Below, one piece after another: positions 30,995 to 39,145 of a stretch of 64,000 nucleotides of DNA. The stretch covers positions 1 through 64,000 of the forward strand of contig NZ_JBJGDW010000012.1 of the NCBI RefSeq assembly GCF_045062605.1, read 5' to 3'. Below the pieces are notes generated by a model. It had not been told where the DNA came from. It ran no database searches and saw nothing but the letters and a program-made list of their open reading frames with translations. Every line of letters starts with the position of its first letter. Position 1 is the first letter of the stretch. The DNA is from Deinococcus sp045062605 (GTDB lineage: Bacteria > Deinococcota > Deinococci > Deinococcales > Deinococcaceae). Both the position numbers and the translations under genes were made by a program.

Positions 30995-31968
30995 GGCTGA
31001 TCGACGGGCATCTGGATCTCGCTTACAACGCGGTCAGCGGGCGCGATCTGACGCTGACGCTGGAAAAGTTGCGGCGGGTTGATCCGGTGGAAGGCCAGAC
31101 CGCCACCACCACTTTCACGGAGTTGCGGGCGGCGGGCGTGGGGGTCTGTTTCGGCACGCTGTTCGCGCTGCCACGCACGCCCGACTCGCCGCAGGGCTAC
31201 ACCGATCATGCCGGGGCACGGGCACACGCACTCGCCCAACTGGACGTGTACCGTCGCTGGGAGGACGGGGGTTTTCTCCGGTTGCTGCGCTCCGGCGGAG
31301 AGGTCAGCGCCCATCTGGCCCAGGCAGATGCCCCTCTGGGTGTCGTGCTGCTGATGGAGGGGGCAGACCCGCTGCGGGACGAGGGTGAACTGCCGTTCTG
31401 GGTGGACGCGGGCGTGCGGATCATCGGTCCGGCGTGGGGCGCGACGCGCTACGCCGGTGGCACGGGTGCGCCGGGACCTTTGACGGATGCGGGTAAGGCG
31501 CTGGTGACGGCCATGCGCGATCTGAGCATCGCGCTGGACGCCTCGCACCTGGACGACGCCGCGTTCTGGGACGCTGCTGAAATTGGCCCGAGGATGATCG
31601 CCTCGCACTCCAATTCCCGCACCCTGGTCCCCGGCAACCGCCACCTGAGCGACGAGATGGCCCGCGCCATTGCCAAGCGCGGCGGCGTGATCGGGCTGGT
31701 GTTCCTGAGTTCGTTTATCAAACAGGGCGCGGAGCATGGCGCGACGCAAGGCGATCTGGCCGCCCACGCCCGCCACTACGCTGAACTTGTCGGCTGGGAC
31801 CGGGTGGCGCTGGGCAGCGACATGGACGGCGGTTTCGGGTCCGAGAAGACGCCTGTGGGCATCGGGCGATACTCGGAATTGCCGCGTTTTCTGGATGAAG
31901 TGCCCGAAGAACACCGCGCGGCGGTGGCGGCCAACAACTGGTTGCGCTGGCTAATGGCGTACCTGTAA
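30991..31968 (+). CDS. Membrane dipeptidase-family (M19) peptidase
   Basis: The 325-aa amidohydrolase-fold dipeptidase has metal-binding 'DGHLDLAYNA', 'LLMEGADPL' (bridging Glu), 'ASHSNSRTLV' (His) and 'ALGSDMDGGFG' (Asp). M19 enzymes cleave dipeptides, often including D-residues or L-Ala-L-Glu-like products. No signal peptide is seen, so it should act in the cytosol. The GTG overlaps the upstream stop. With the downstream NlpC/P60 enzyme and epimerase it makes a plausible route from murein peptides to free amino acids. Confidence 0.9.
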   Translation: MRLIDGHLDLAYNAVSGRDLTLTLEKLRRVDPVEGQTATTTFTELRAAGVGVCFGTLFALPRTPDSPQGYTDHAGARAHALAQLDVYRRWEDGGFLRLLRSGGEVSAHLAQADAPLGVVLLMEGADPLRDEGELPFWVDAGVRIIGPAWGATRYAGGTGAPGPLTDAGKALVTAMRDLSIALDASHLDDAAFWDAAEIGPRMIASHSNSRTLVPGNRHLSDEMARAIAKRGGVIGLVFLSSFIKQGAEHGATQGDLAAHARHYAELVGWDRVALGSDMDGGFGSEKTPVGIGRYSELPRFLDEVPEEHRAAVAANNWLRWLMAYL

Positions 31969-31995
31969 CGCCCGTTTCCCGCTACCCTGTCGGAC

Positions 31996-32862
31996 ATGCA
32001 CCTCCCCGATTCCCGTATCCACGCCTACCAGCCCGACTCCCGGCTGGCCGAGGACGCCCTGCGCGGCCAGCTTTCAGAGGGCGATTGGACATACATCACT
32101 CCACGCCCAATGGCCTCTGCTCACCGTCTAAGCCTGCGCTCTGGACCCCGCGCCGATGCGGCCCAGGTCTCAGAGGCGCTGCCAGGCGAGGCGCTGGAAC
32201 TGTTGTGGGAAGACGCGGGCGGCTGGGCCTATGTCCGCACCGTCCATGACCGCTATCTAGGGTGGACCCCGGCGGCAGGACTGACCGAACCACAGCACGG
32301 CGATTTACTGACGGTGACGGCCCTGCGCGCCCACGCTTACGCCGGGCCAAAGGTCAGCCAGCCGATTGTCGGGGAATTGTGTCTGGGGGCCAGGATCATT
32401 CGCGCGCCGGGCGAGACCGTGACCGAGGGTGGGCGGCGTTGGCTGCCAGTCTCGCTTCCTAGGGGCAAGGACGGCTGGGTGGGCGAGGCCACCCTCTCCC
32501 CCATCCGTGAAGCCGATCCGGCGGCGCTGGTCCTGCGGTTTCTGGACACGCCGTATGTCTGGGGTGGGCGCAGCGCCTGGGGTCTGGACTGCTCGGGGCT
32601 GACGCAACTGGTGTTCGCGGCGTTCGGGCAGCCCATTCCCCGTGACGCCGATCAGCAGCAGGAATTTCTGAGTGCGGTGGAGCGGCCCCAGCGCGGCGAT
32701 CTGGCCTTTTTCCCCGGTCACGTCGGCCTGATGCTGGACGAGCGGCGGATGGTCCACGCCAACGCCACCCACATGCGCGTCACGGTGGAGACGTTGGGCG
32801 AGGGCGAGTACGGACAGAAGCTGGCGGAAGGCTGCACGGGCTTCGGACGGTGGACGGCGTGA
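31996..32862 (+). CDS. NlpC/P60 (C40) peptidase with SH3-like domains
   Basis: The 288-aa product has two SH3b-like domains (about 40-170) and a C-terminal NlpC/P60 domain with catalytic Cys199 in 'LDCSGLTQLVF', His in 'FFPGHVGLML' and polar 'MVHAN'. This matches gamma-D-glutamyl-diamino acid endopeptidases of the YkfC type, which act on murein peptides freed in turnover. No signal peptide is seen, so action on imported peptides is likely. TACCCT lies 7 nt before the ATG. The stop overlaps the epimerase start. Confidence 0.9.
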   Translation: MHLPDSRIHAYQPDSRLAEDALRGQLSEGDWTYITPRPMASAHRLSLRSGPRADAAQVSEALPGEALELLWEDAGGWAYVRTVHDRYLGWTPAAGLTEPQHGDLLTVTALRAHAYAGPKVSQPIVGELCLGARIIRAPGETVTEGGRRWLPVSLPRGKDGWVGEATLSPIREADPAALVLRFLDTPYVWGGRSAWGLDCSGLTQLVFAAFGQPIPRDADQQQEFLSAVERPQRGDLAFFPGHVGLMLDERRMVHANATHMRVTVETLGEGEYGQKLAEGCTGFGRWTA

Positions 32863-33878
32863 GCGTCTCCTGGGAAACCCTGGAACTGCACACCGCCCAG
32901 CCCTTCGGTATTGCCCGCTGGACGCACAGCGTTTATCCGCGCACCATCGTCACGTTCACTCAGGATGGGATCGTGGGCCGGGGCGAGGCAGCTCCCAACG
33001 CCTTTTACGGTGAGACGCGCGGCACGGTGGAGGCGGTGTTGCCGCTGCTAGCTGAAGCGCTGACCGATCCCTGGGACTGGGATGGCCTGCGCGCGGGCCT
33101 CTCGGCGCGGATGCCACACGATCACCCCTCGGCCAAATGCGCGCTGGAGATGGCGGCGCTGGAATGGTGTGCGGTCTCGGTGGGTCTGCCCGTCTGGAAA
33201 CTGCTGGGCCTCTCCCCCGCTCCACTGCCCCGCAGCAGTTACACGGTCAGCCTGGCCGACATCCCCGATATGCGGCGGCAGGCGCGTGAGGCAGTAGCCG
33301 CTGGGCACACGGTTCTGAAGGTCAAGCTGGGAACGGAGCGGGACGAGGCGATTCTGGAAGCCTTGCGCGAGGAAGCCCCGAGGGTGGCCGTGCGCGTGGA
33401 CGCCAACGCCGCCTGGACGCGCCCGCAGGCCAAACGCATGCTGGGCGTGCTGGACGCCGTCCGCGTGGAACTCCTGGAACAGCCCCTGGCGGCGGACGAT
33501 CTGACGGGCCACGCCGAACTGCGCCGCCTGTCGCGCGTGCCACTGGTGGCCGATGAGAGTCTGCACCATGTCCGGGACGTGATCTCGCTGGCCGATGCTT
33601 TCGACGGTGTGAACCTCAAACTTGCCAAGCTGGGCGGGCCGCTCCAGGCGCTCGCGGCCTTGCGACTGGCCCGCGCCCACGGCCTGAGCGTGATGATCGG
33701 CTGCATGATCGAGAGCAGTCTGGGCATCTCTGCCGCCGCGCATCTGGCCGGGTTGTGCGACTGGGCCGATCTGGACGGGGCGCTGCTGCTGGCCGATGAT
33801 CCGTTTACCGGCCTGGAGTGGACGGCGGGCGAACTGGCGAGGCCGGACGGCGTGGGCTGGGGCGTGACGCGGGGATGA
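32859..33878 (+). CDS. Dipeptide epimerase, L-Ala-D/L-Glu epimerase type
   Basis: The 339-aa enolase-superfamily enzyme has catalytic lysine in 'VLKVKLG' (K-x-K), metal ligands Asp in 'VRVDANAAW', Glu in 'LLEQPL' and Asp in 'LVADESLHH', and the second base in 'NLKLAKLGG'. It should turn L-Ala-D-Glu from murein into L-Ala-L-Glu. The GTG at 32859 is chosen because it makes the same 4-nt GTGA overlap as its neighbours; a GTG three codons earlier is possible. A gene order of endopeptidase then epimerase recalls ykfC/ykfB in Bacillus. Confidence 0.9.
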   Translation: MSVSWETLELHTAQPFGIARWTHSVYPRTIVTFTQDGIVGRGEAAPNAFYGETRGTVEAVLPLLAEALTDPWDWDGLRAGLSARMPHDHPSAKCALEMAALEWCAVSVGLPVWKLLGLSPAPLPRSSYTVSLADIPDMRRQAREAVAAGHTVLKVKLGTERDEAILEALREEAPRVAVRVDANAAWTRPQAKRMLGVLDAVRVELLEQPLAADDLTGHAELRRLSRVPLVADESLHHVRDVISLADAFDGVNLKLAKLGGPLQALAALRLARAHGLSVMIGCMIESSLGISAAAHLAGLCDWADLDGALLLADDPFTGLEWTAGELARPDGVGWGVTRG

Positions 33879-35065
33879 AGGAAGTCACCGTCGCCGTCAT
33901 CGGCTGCGGCAACCGGGGCGCAGATGTGTATGCCCGGCATCTGGCCGCACAGGGCGCACGCATCACGCATCTGGTGGACCCCCGCGCCAGCAGACTCGCG
34001 GAGGTGGCCGCCCGTCATGCCCTCGGGGCGGAAGTCTGTCTCTCCCATTGGGATGAATTCTTCGCGCTGGGGCGGGTGGCCGACGCCGTGGTGATCGCCA
34101 CCCCCGATGACCAGCATGTCCAGCCGTGCCTGCAAGCTCTGGCGCTGGGGTACGACGTGTTGCTGGAAAAGCCGATCTGTCTGGCCGAGGCCGAGTTGGA
34201 CGTGTTGCTCCAGGCCGAGGCCCAGTCGGCTGGCCGCGTGACGGTCTGTCATGTGCTGCGGGCCACGCCGTTCTTCCAGGAGGTGAAGCAGGTCCTGCAT
34301 TCCGGGCGGCTGGGCCAGTTGGTGGGCATTCAGCACGCGGAAAACGTGGCGTACTGGCATTACGCGCATTCCTATGTGCGGGGCAACTGGCGGGCCTCTC
34401 CCCCATCGGCCCCGTTCATCCTCGCCAAGAGTTGCCACGATCTCGATCTCTTACGCTGGTTCGCGGGTGCGCCGCCGTCACGGGTGGACAGTCAGGGCGG
34501 CCTGCACCACTTTCGCCCCGAGAACGCGCCAGCAAAAGCTTCTGACCGCTGCGTGACCTGCCCGGTAGTGGATTGCCCTTACGACGCGCGCCAGATTTAC
34601 GGCAGTCGCCCACTGGAAAGCTGGCCCAACACGGTGTTGACCGCCGGGGGACAGAGTCTGGCTGGGGCGCTGGGGACTGGGCCATACGGCCAGTGCGTGT
34701 ACCTGGGCCTGAACAACGTGGCCGATCACCAGTCCGTAACCGTCACCTTAGAGAATGGCGTGACTGCTGGGCTGACCGTCAGTGCCTTCACGCACAACAA
34801 CACCCGCACCCTCAAACTGCTCGGCACGCACGGCGAACTGCGCGGGCAGATGGAGCGCGGTGAGCTGGAACTCCACGATTTTCAGCATGGCACCGTGGAG
34901 TGCTGGACGGTGCCGGCGGATGGCAACCACGGTGGCGGCGATGTGGGGCTGGTGCGTGGCTGGCTGGCCTTCCTGCGGGGCGAGGCGGGGCTTTCCACTC
35001 CTCTCTCCGAATCGCTGGATTCCCACCGGATGGCGTTTGCGGCGGAGCGCTCCCGGCTTCGCTGA
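33875..35065 (+). CDS. Gfo/Idh/MocA-family oxidoreductase
   Basis: The 396-aa product has an N-terminal Rossmann domain ('VAVIGCGNRGADVYARHL'), the family's 'EKPICL' motif (Glu-Lys-Pro) and a catalytic-region 'ILAKSCHDLDLLRWFAG'. A Cys-rich insert, 'CVTCPVVDC' (about residues 228-236), is present, as in a subgroup of these enzymes acting on sugars. It ends the overlapping murein-peptide operon (ATGA overlap) and might oxidise an amino-sugar derivative. The substrate is not known. Confidence 0.87.
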   Translation: MKEVTVAVIGCGNRGADVYARHLAAQGARITHLVDPRASRLAEVAARHALGAEVCLSHWDEFFALGRVADAVVIATPDDQHVQPCLQALALGYDVLLEKPICLAEAELDVLLQAEAQSAGRVTVCHVLRATPFFQEVKQVLHSGRLGQLVGIQHAENVAYWHYAHSYVRGNWRASPPSAPFILAKSCHDLDLLRWFAGAPPSRVDSQGGLHHFRPENAPAKASDRCVTCPVVDCPYDARQIYGSRPLESWPNTVLTAGGQSLAGALGTGPYGQCVYLGLNNVADHQSVTVTLENGVTAGLTVSAFTHNNTRTLKLLGTHGELRGQMERGELELHDFQHGTVECWTVPADGNHGGGDVGLVRGWLAFLRGEAGLSTPLSESLDSHRMAFAAERSRLR

Positions 35066-35103
35066 GTTGTCTGAATTCCTAGACGCCTACAGCCTTCCAT
35101 AAT

Positions 35104-35140
35104 CAAGTGAATAGTTTCACGATGTATTTTATTCGTGAAA
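35104..35140 (-). repeat. Intergenic TTCAC/GTGAA/TTCAC element, copy D
   Basis: On the minus strand: TTTCAC (35140-35135), 14 nt, GTGAA, ACTA, TTCAC, TTG. The first two arms extend to a 7-bp stem (TTCACGA/TCGTGAA). It lies between the 3' ends of the oxidoreductase gene and convergent pdxT. Confidence 0.8.
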
Positions 35141-35150
35141 TTTGTATTCT

Positions 35151-35768
35151 CTATGCATTAGCGGTTTGAGTTTCCTGGACCAATTCCATAAAAAGTTGGT
35201 GGATTCGAGCATCTCCACTCAGTTCAGGATGAAATGCCGTCGCCAGAATCCGGCCCTGACGCAGCATTACGGCCTGACCGTCCCACTCGGCTAGAACCGT
35301 GGCCTCTGCGCCACCACCACTAAAGGCTGGCGCGCGAATGAAGACGGCGGGAAAGGGCAAATCCAGACCCTGAACAGTCAGGGGGGCGGCAAAGGAATTG
35401 ATCTGCCGTCCAAAAGCGTTGCGCTGCACAGTGGTGTCCAGCAGACGCAGGCTTTCCTGCTGACCACCAAATTGCGGCGGCGCACCCTGGACCTCGCGGG
35501 CCAGCAGGATGGCCCCGGCGCAGGTGCCCCAGATGACTCTCCCACCCGCATGAAAGTCCCGAATCGGTTCCCACAGGGCGTACTCGCTCAGCAGGCGGGC
35601 CATCGTCGTACTCTCCCCGCCGGGCAGGATCAGACCGTTGAGGCCCGCGAGATCAGCGGGCAACCGCACCTCCCGCACTACCACCCCCAGTGAGTCCAGC
35701 AGGCGGCAGTGTTCACGGAATGCGCCCTGAAGGGCAAGGACGCCAATGCTGAGCGGTTTACCAGCCAC
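35151..35768 (-). CDS. pdxT: Pyridoxal 5'-phosphate synthase glutaminase subunit
   Basis: The 205-aa class I glutamine amidotransferase supplies ammonia to PdxS. Seen are the 'LALQGAFREHCRLLDSLG' start, the oxyanion 'LPGGESTTM' strand, nucleophile Cys in 'IWGTCAGAILLA' and the C-terminal 'TAFHPELSGD' His-Glu pair. The gene overlaps pdxS by 11 nt. PLP made here would serve enzymes such as the class V aminotransferase nearby. Confidence 0.96.
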   Translation of the reverse strand: MAGKPLSIGVLALQGAFREHCRLLDSLGVVVREVRLPADLAGLNGLILPGGESTTMARLLSEYALWEPIRDFHAGGRVIWGTCAGAILLAREVQGAPPQFGGQQESLRLLDTTVQRNAFGRQINSFAAPLTVQGLDLPFPAVFIRAPAFSGGGAEATVLAEWDGQAVMLRQGRILATAFHPELSGDARIHQLFMELVQETQTANA

Positions 35769-36657
35769 GCGAAGCGAGACGTTCAGCGGGAATCAGATCG
35801 TCGATGTTGATACCGGTCATGGGCGCACCCAGATCCTCACTGATCTCGGCCAGCAGTTCGGGGTTTTGATAGTGGGTCACGGCCTTGACGATGGCCTGTG
35901 CGCGGCGTTCGGGGTTGTCGCTCTTGAAGATGCCGCTGCCCACGAACACGCCGTCCAGCCCCAGCACCATCATCAGGGCCGCGTCGGCAGGCGTTGCGAT
36001 GCCACCGGCAGCAAAGTTCACCACGGGCAGCTTGCCGTTCTGGTGGACATATTTCACCAGTTCGTAGGGGGCTTGCAGGTCACGGGCCACCGTCATCAGT
36101 TCCTCGACAGGGCGGGCCTGGATGCTGCGAATCTCGCCCAGGATGGTGCGGGCGTGCCGGACGGCTTCCACCACGTTGCCGGTCCCCGCCTCGCCCTTGG
36201 TGCGGATCATGCTGGCTCCCTCGGCCACACGGCGCAGCGCCTCGCCCAGATTCTTGGCCCCACAGACGAACGGCACCTTGAACTCCGTCTTGAGGATGTG
36301 AAACTGCTCGTCGGCGGGGGTCAGCACTTCCGATTCGTCGATAAAATCCACGCCCAGCGCCTGCAAGATCTGCGCCTCGACGATGTGGCCGATGCGGACC
36401 TTGGCCATCACCGGAATGGTCACCGCCGCGATGATTTCCTTGATCATCTTCGGATCGCTCATGCGGGCCACGCCGCCGTCCACGCGGATGTCGGCGGGCA
36501 CGCGCTCCAGCGCCATCACGGCAGTTGCGCCCGCTGCCTCGGCAATGCGGGCCTGATCTGCGGTGACCACGTCCATGATCACGCCGCCCTTAAACATCTC
36601 GGCGAAACCGAAGTTGAGATCTGTCTGCTGGGGCATACCGTTCTGTGAATCGCTCAT
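35758..36657 (-). CDS. pdxS: Pyridoxal 5'-phosphate synthase lyase subunit
   Basis: The 299-aa (beta/alpha)8 subunit makes PLP from ribose 5-phosphate, glyceraldehyde 3-phosphate and ammonia. Motifs include 'GGVIMDVVTADQARIAEAAGA', 'MALERVPADIR', the catalytic lysine in 'IPVMAKVRIGH', and 'MIRTKGEAGTGNVVEAVRH'. The length is normal. TATGCT lies 6 nt before the ATG, giving a leaderless mRNA. The upstream region has inverted repeats but no good -35, which suggests an activator. Confidence 0.97.
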   Translation of the reverse strand: MSDSQNGMPQQTDLNFGFAEMFKGGVIMDVVTADQARIAEAAGATAVMALERVPADIRVDGGVARMSDPKMIKEIIAAVTIPVMAKVRIGHIVEAQILQALGVDFIDESEVLTPADEQFHILKTEFKVPFVCGAKNLGEALRRVAEGASMIRTKGEAGTGNVVEAVRHARTILGEIRSIQARPVEELMTVARDLQAPYELVKYVHQNGKLPVVNFAAGGIATPADAALMMVLGLDGVFVGSGIFKSDNPERRAQAIVKAVTHYQNPELLAEISEDLGAPMTGINIDDLIPAERLASRGW

Positions 36658-36663
36658 GACGGC

Positions 36664-36737
36664 AGCATAGGCCGCGACTGACCCCCTGCATAGGGCCAGA
36701 AATGAATATCGAATGGGGTCAGCTTGGGTCCAAGCTG
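36664..36737 (-). promoter_or_regulatory. pdxST promoter region with nested inverted repeats
   Basis: The -10 box TATGCT is at 36669-36664. Upstream lie an 8-bp inverted repeat, CTGACCCC (36678-36685) with GGGGTCAG (36715-36722), and an adjoining perfect palindrome CAGCTTGG-GT-CCAAGCTG (36720-36737). No good -35 is seen at the right distance. They may bind a PdxR/MocR-type or other regulator. Confidence 0.45.
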
Positions 36738-36772
36738 GTGACCTGAAGCTGTGGCAGAAGTTCCGACGCAGG

Positions 36773-36808
36773 AAAAAAGACCCTCGATAGCAGGAGCCAT
36801 CCAGGGTC
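36773..36808 (-). terminator. Intrinsic terminator of rho
   Basis: On the minus strand a GACCCT/AGGGTC stem, extended by GAT/ATC after a mismatch, is followed by TTTTTT. It lies about 45 nt after the rho stop. Confidence 0.75.
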
Positions 36809-36852
36809 AGAAAAGAAAAAACAAGTGTCAGCTTTCTACAGAGAAGAAAGGC

Positions 36853-38141
<1,289 letters not shown>

Positions 38142-38145
<4 letters not shown>

Positions 38146-38336
38146 TGTTGACCGCCTCCTGGCTGATCGGTTGTATAGATTGAGATATCATGGCTGGAAT
38201 CAACGAATTCATGTGGCACTTCCTGGCTTAGATTGTATGTGCCCGACACCCGGTACACCGTGACGGCGGGTGGCAGCAAGGCGGAGGCGGGTGGAATCAC
38301 TGCCCAGCATAACCCCGCAGGCAGCACATTCTCCAT
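38142..38336 (-). CDS. Possible 64-aa leader ORF overlapping rho
   Basis: An open frame of 64 codons starts at an ATG at 38336 and ends with TGA overlapping the rho GTG (GTGA), the same coupling seen between real operon genes in this window. Its start has only a weak ribosome site (GGA). No family resemblance is seen and the composition is mixed, so it may be chance. If translated, it could couple rho translation to the leader. Confidence 0.3.
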
Positions 38337-38401
38337 GTCCGAGGCGTCTTCATCGCTCTGGCAATGTTGAGCGGTGACGCGCCCCTACGCCGCCCGGCGC
38401 A

Positions 38402-38431
38402 TTGACCCGTACGGTCCCGCCGCCCTAGCAT
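38402..38431 (+). promoter_or_regulatory. Promoter of the ileS T-box operon
   Basis: TTGACC (38402-38407) and TAGCAT (38426-38431) are separated by 18 bp, placing the transcript start just before the T-box stem I. Confidence 0.65.
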
Positions 38432-38437
38432 GTCCTT

Positions 38438-38751
38438 CACTCCGGGCAACGGGGTGAGCATTAGAACGCGAACGCGAGGACAGTAGGCCAGTGCAGGGCA
38501 GTCCCCCATTCTTCTTGGGAAGCGAGTCAGGGACAGTGAAAGCCTGACAGACCAGCCGCCACGCCGAACATCACCTCCCGCGCAGACGGAAGAAAGGTCC
38601 ACCCAGACCGATTAGACCCGCCCGGACGCCCCCCGACAGAGGGCCTTGCAACGAGGCCGGAGCAGGATGCGGCGAAGTTGGGTGGTACCACGCATCAGCC
38701 CCTTACAGGCGGCGCGTCCCAGCAGTGAAGCTGAGGCGTGTCGTCTTTTTT
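38438..38751 (+). promoter_or_regulatory. T-box leader, isoleucine-specific, with attenuator
   Basis: The leader has the stem I features of T-boxes: an AGGACAGTA motif, a distal 'GGGACAGTGAAAGC' loop like that of glyQS, and a specifier ATC (Ile) at 38570-38572 in GAAC-ATC-ACC. The T-box core GGGTGGTACCACG is at about 38680-38692. Its 3' half (CACGCATCAGC, 38690-38700) also pairs with GCTGAGGCGTG (38730-38740), followed by TTTTTT, forming the competing terminator. Uncharged tRNA(Ile) should favour readthrough into the cupin gene and ileS. Confidence 0.94.
38690..38751 (+). terminator. T-box attenuator terminator
   Basis: An 11-bp stem with one mismatch (38690-38700 with 38730-38740) is followed by T6 at 38746-38751. 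Its 5' arm is part of the T-box bulge region, so terminator and antiterminator exclude each other. Confidence 0.85.
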
Positions 38752-38774
38752 GGGTGTGGGTGGGAGGGAAAGCT

Positions 38775-39104
38775 ATGCAGATGCAGGACATTCCATTTGG
38801 AATCACCGATTGGGCAGGCGTGCCAATCACCGAACATCCCGGCGTGACGGGCGTGGCGCTCTGGCGCACCCAACACTTTGGAAGCATTCGCGTCCGCATG
38901 GTGGAGTATTCCCCTGGCTATCTGGCCGATCACTGGTGCAGCAAGGGCCACATCCTGCTGGTGCTGGACGGCCAACTGGACACCGAACTGGAAAATGGCC
39001 GCACCTTCACCCTTCTCGCCGGCCAGAGCTATCAGGTGGCCGACCACGCCGAGGCCCACCGCTCCAGCACGGCAAGTGGGGCAAAGCTATTTATCGTCGA
39101 TTAG
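38775..39104 (+). CDS. DHCW-motif cupin protein
   Basis: The 109-aa single cupin domain has 'LADHWCSKGHILLVLDGQLDTELENGRTFTL', with D52-H53-W54-C55 and K57-G58-H59 matching the DHCW cupin group. His residues on the barrel suggest a metal site. The ATG at 38775 has GGGAGGG about 7 nt upstream. It lies between the T-box terminator and ileS, 41 nt before ileS, so its expression should follow isoleucine charging. Its function is unknown. Confidence 0.88.
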   Translation: MQMQDIPFGITDWAGVPITEHPGVTGVALWRTQHFGSIRVRMVEYSPGYLADHWCSKGHILLVLDGQLDTELENGRTFTLLAGQSYQVADHAEAHRSSTASGAKLFIVD

Positions 39105-39145
39105 TACTGTTTCTGTAACCCACTCTCCCCCACCGAGGTTTCCCC

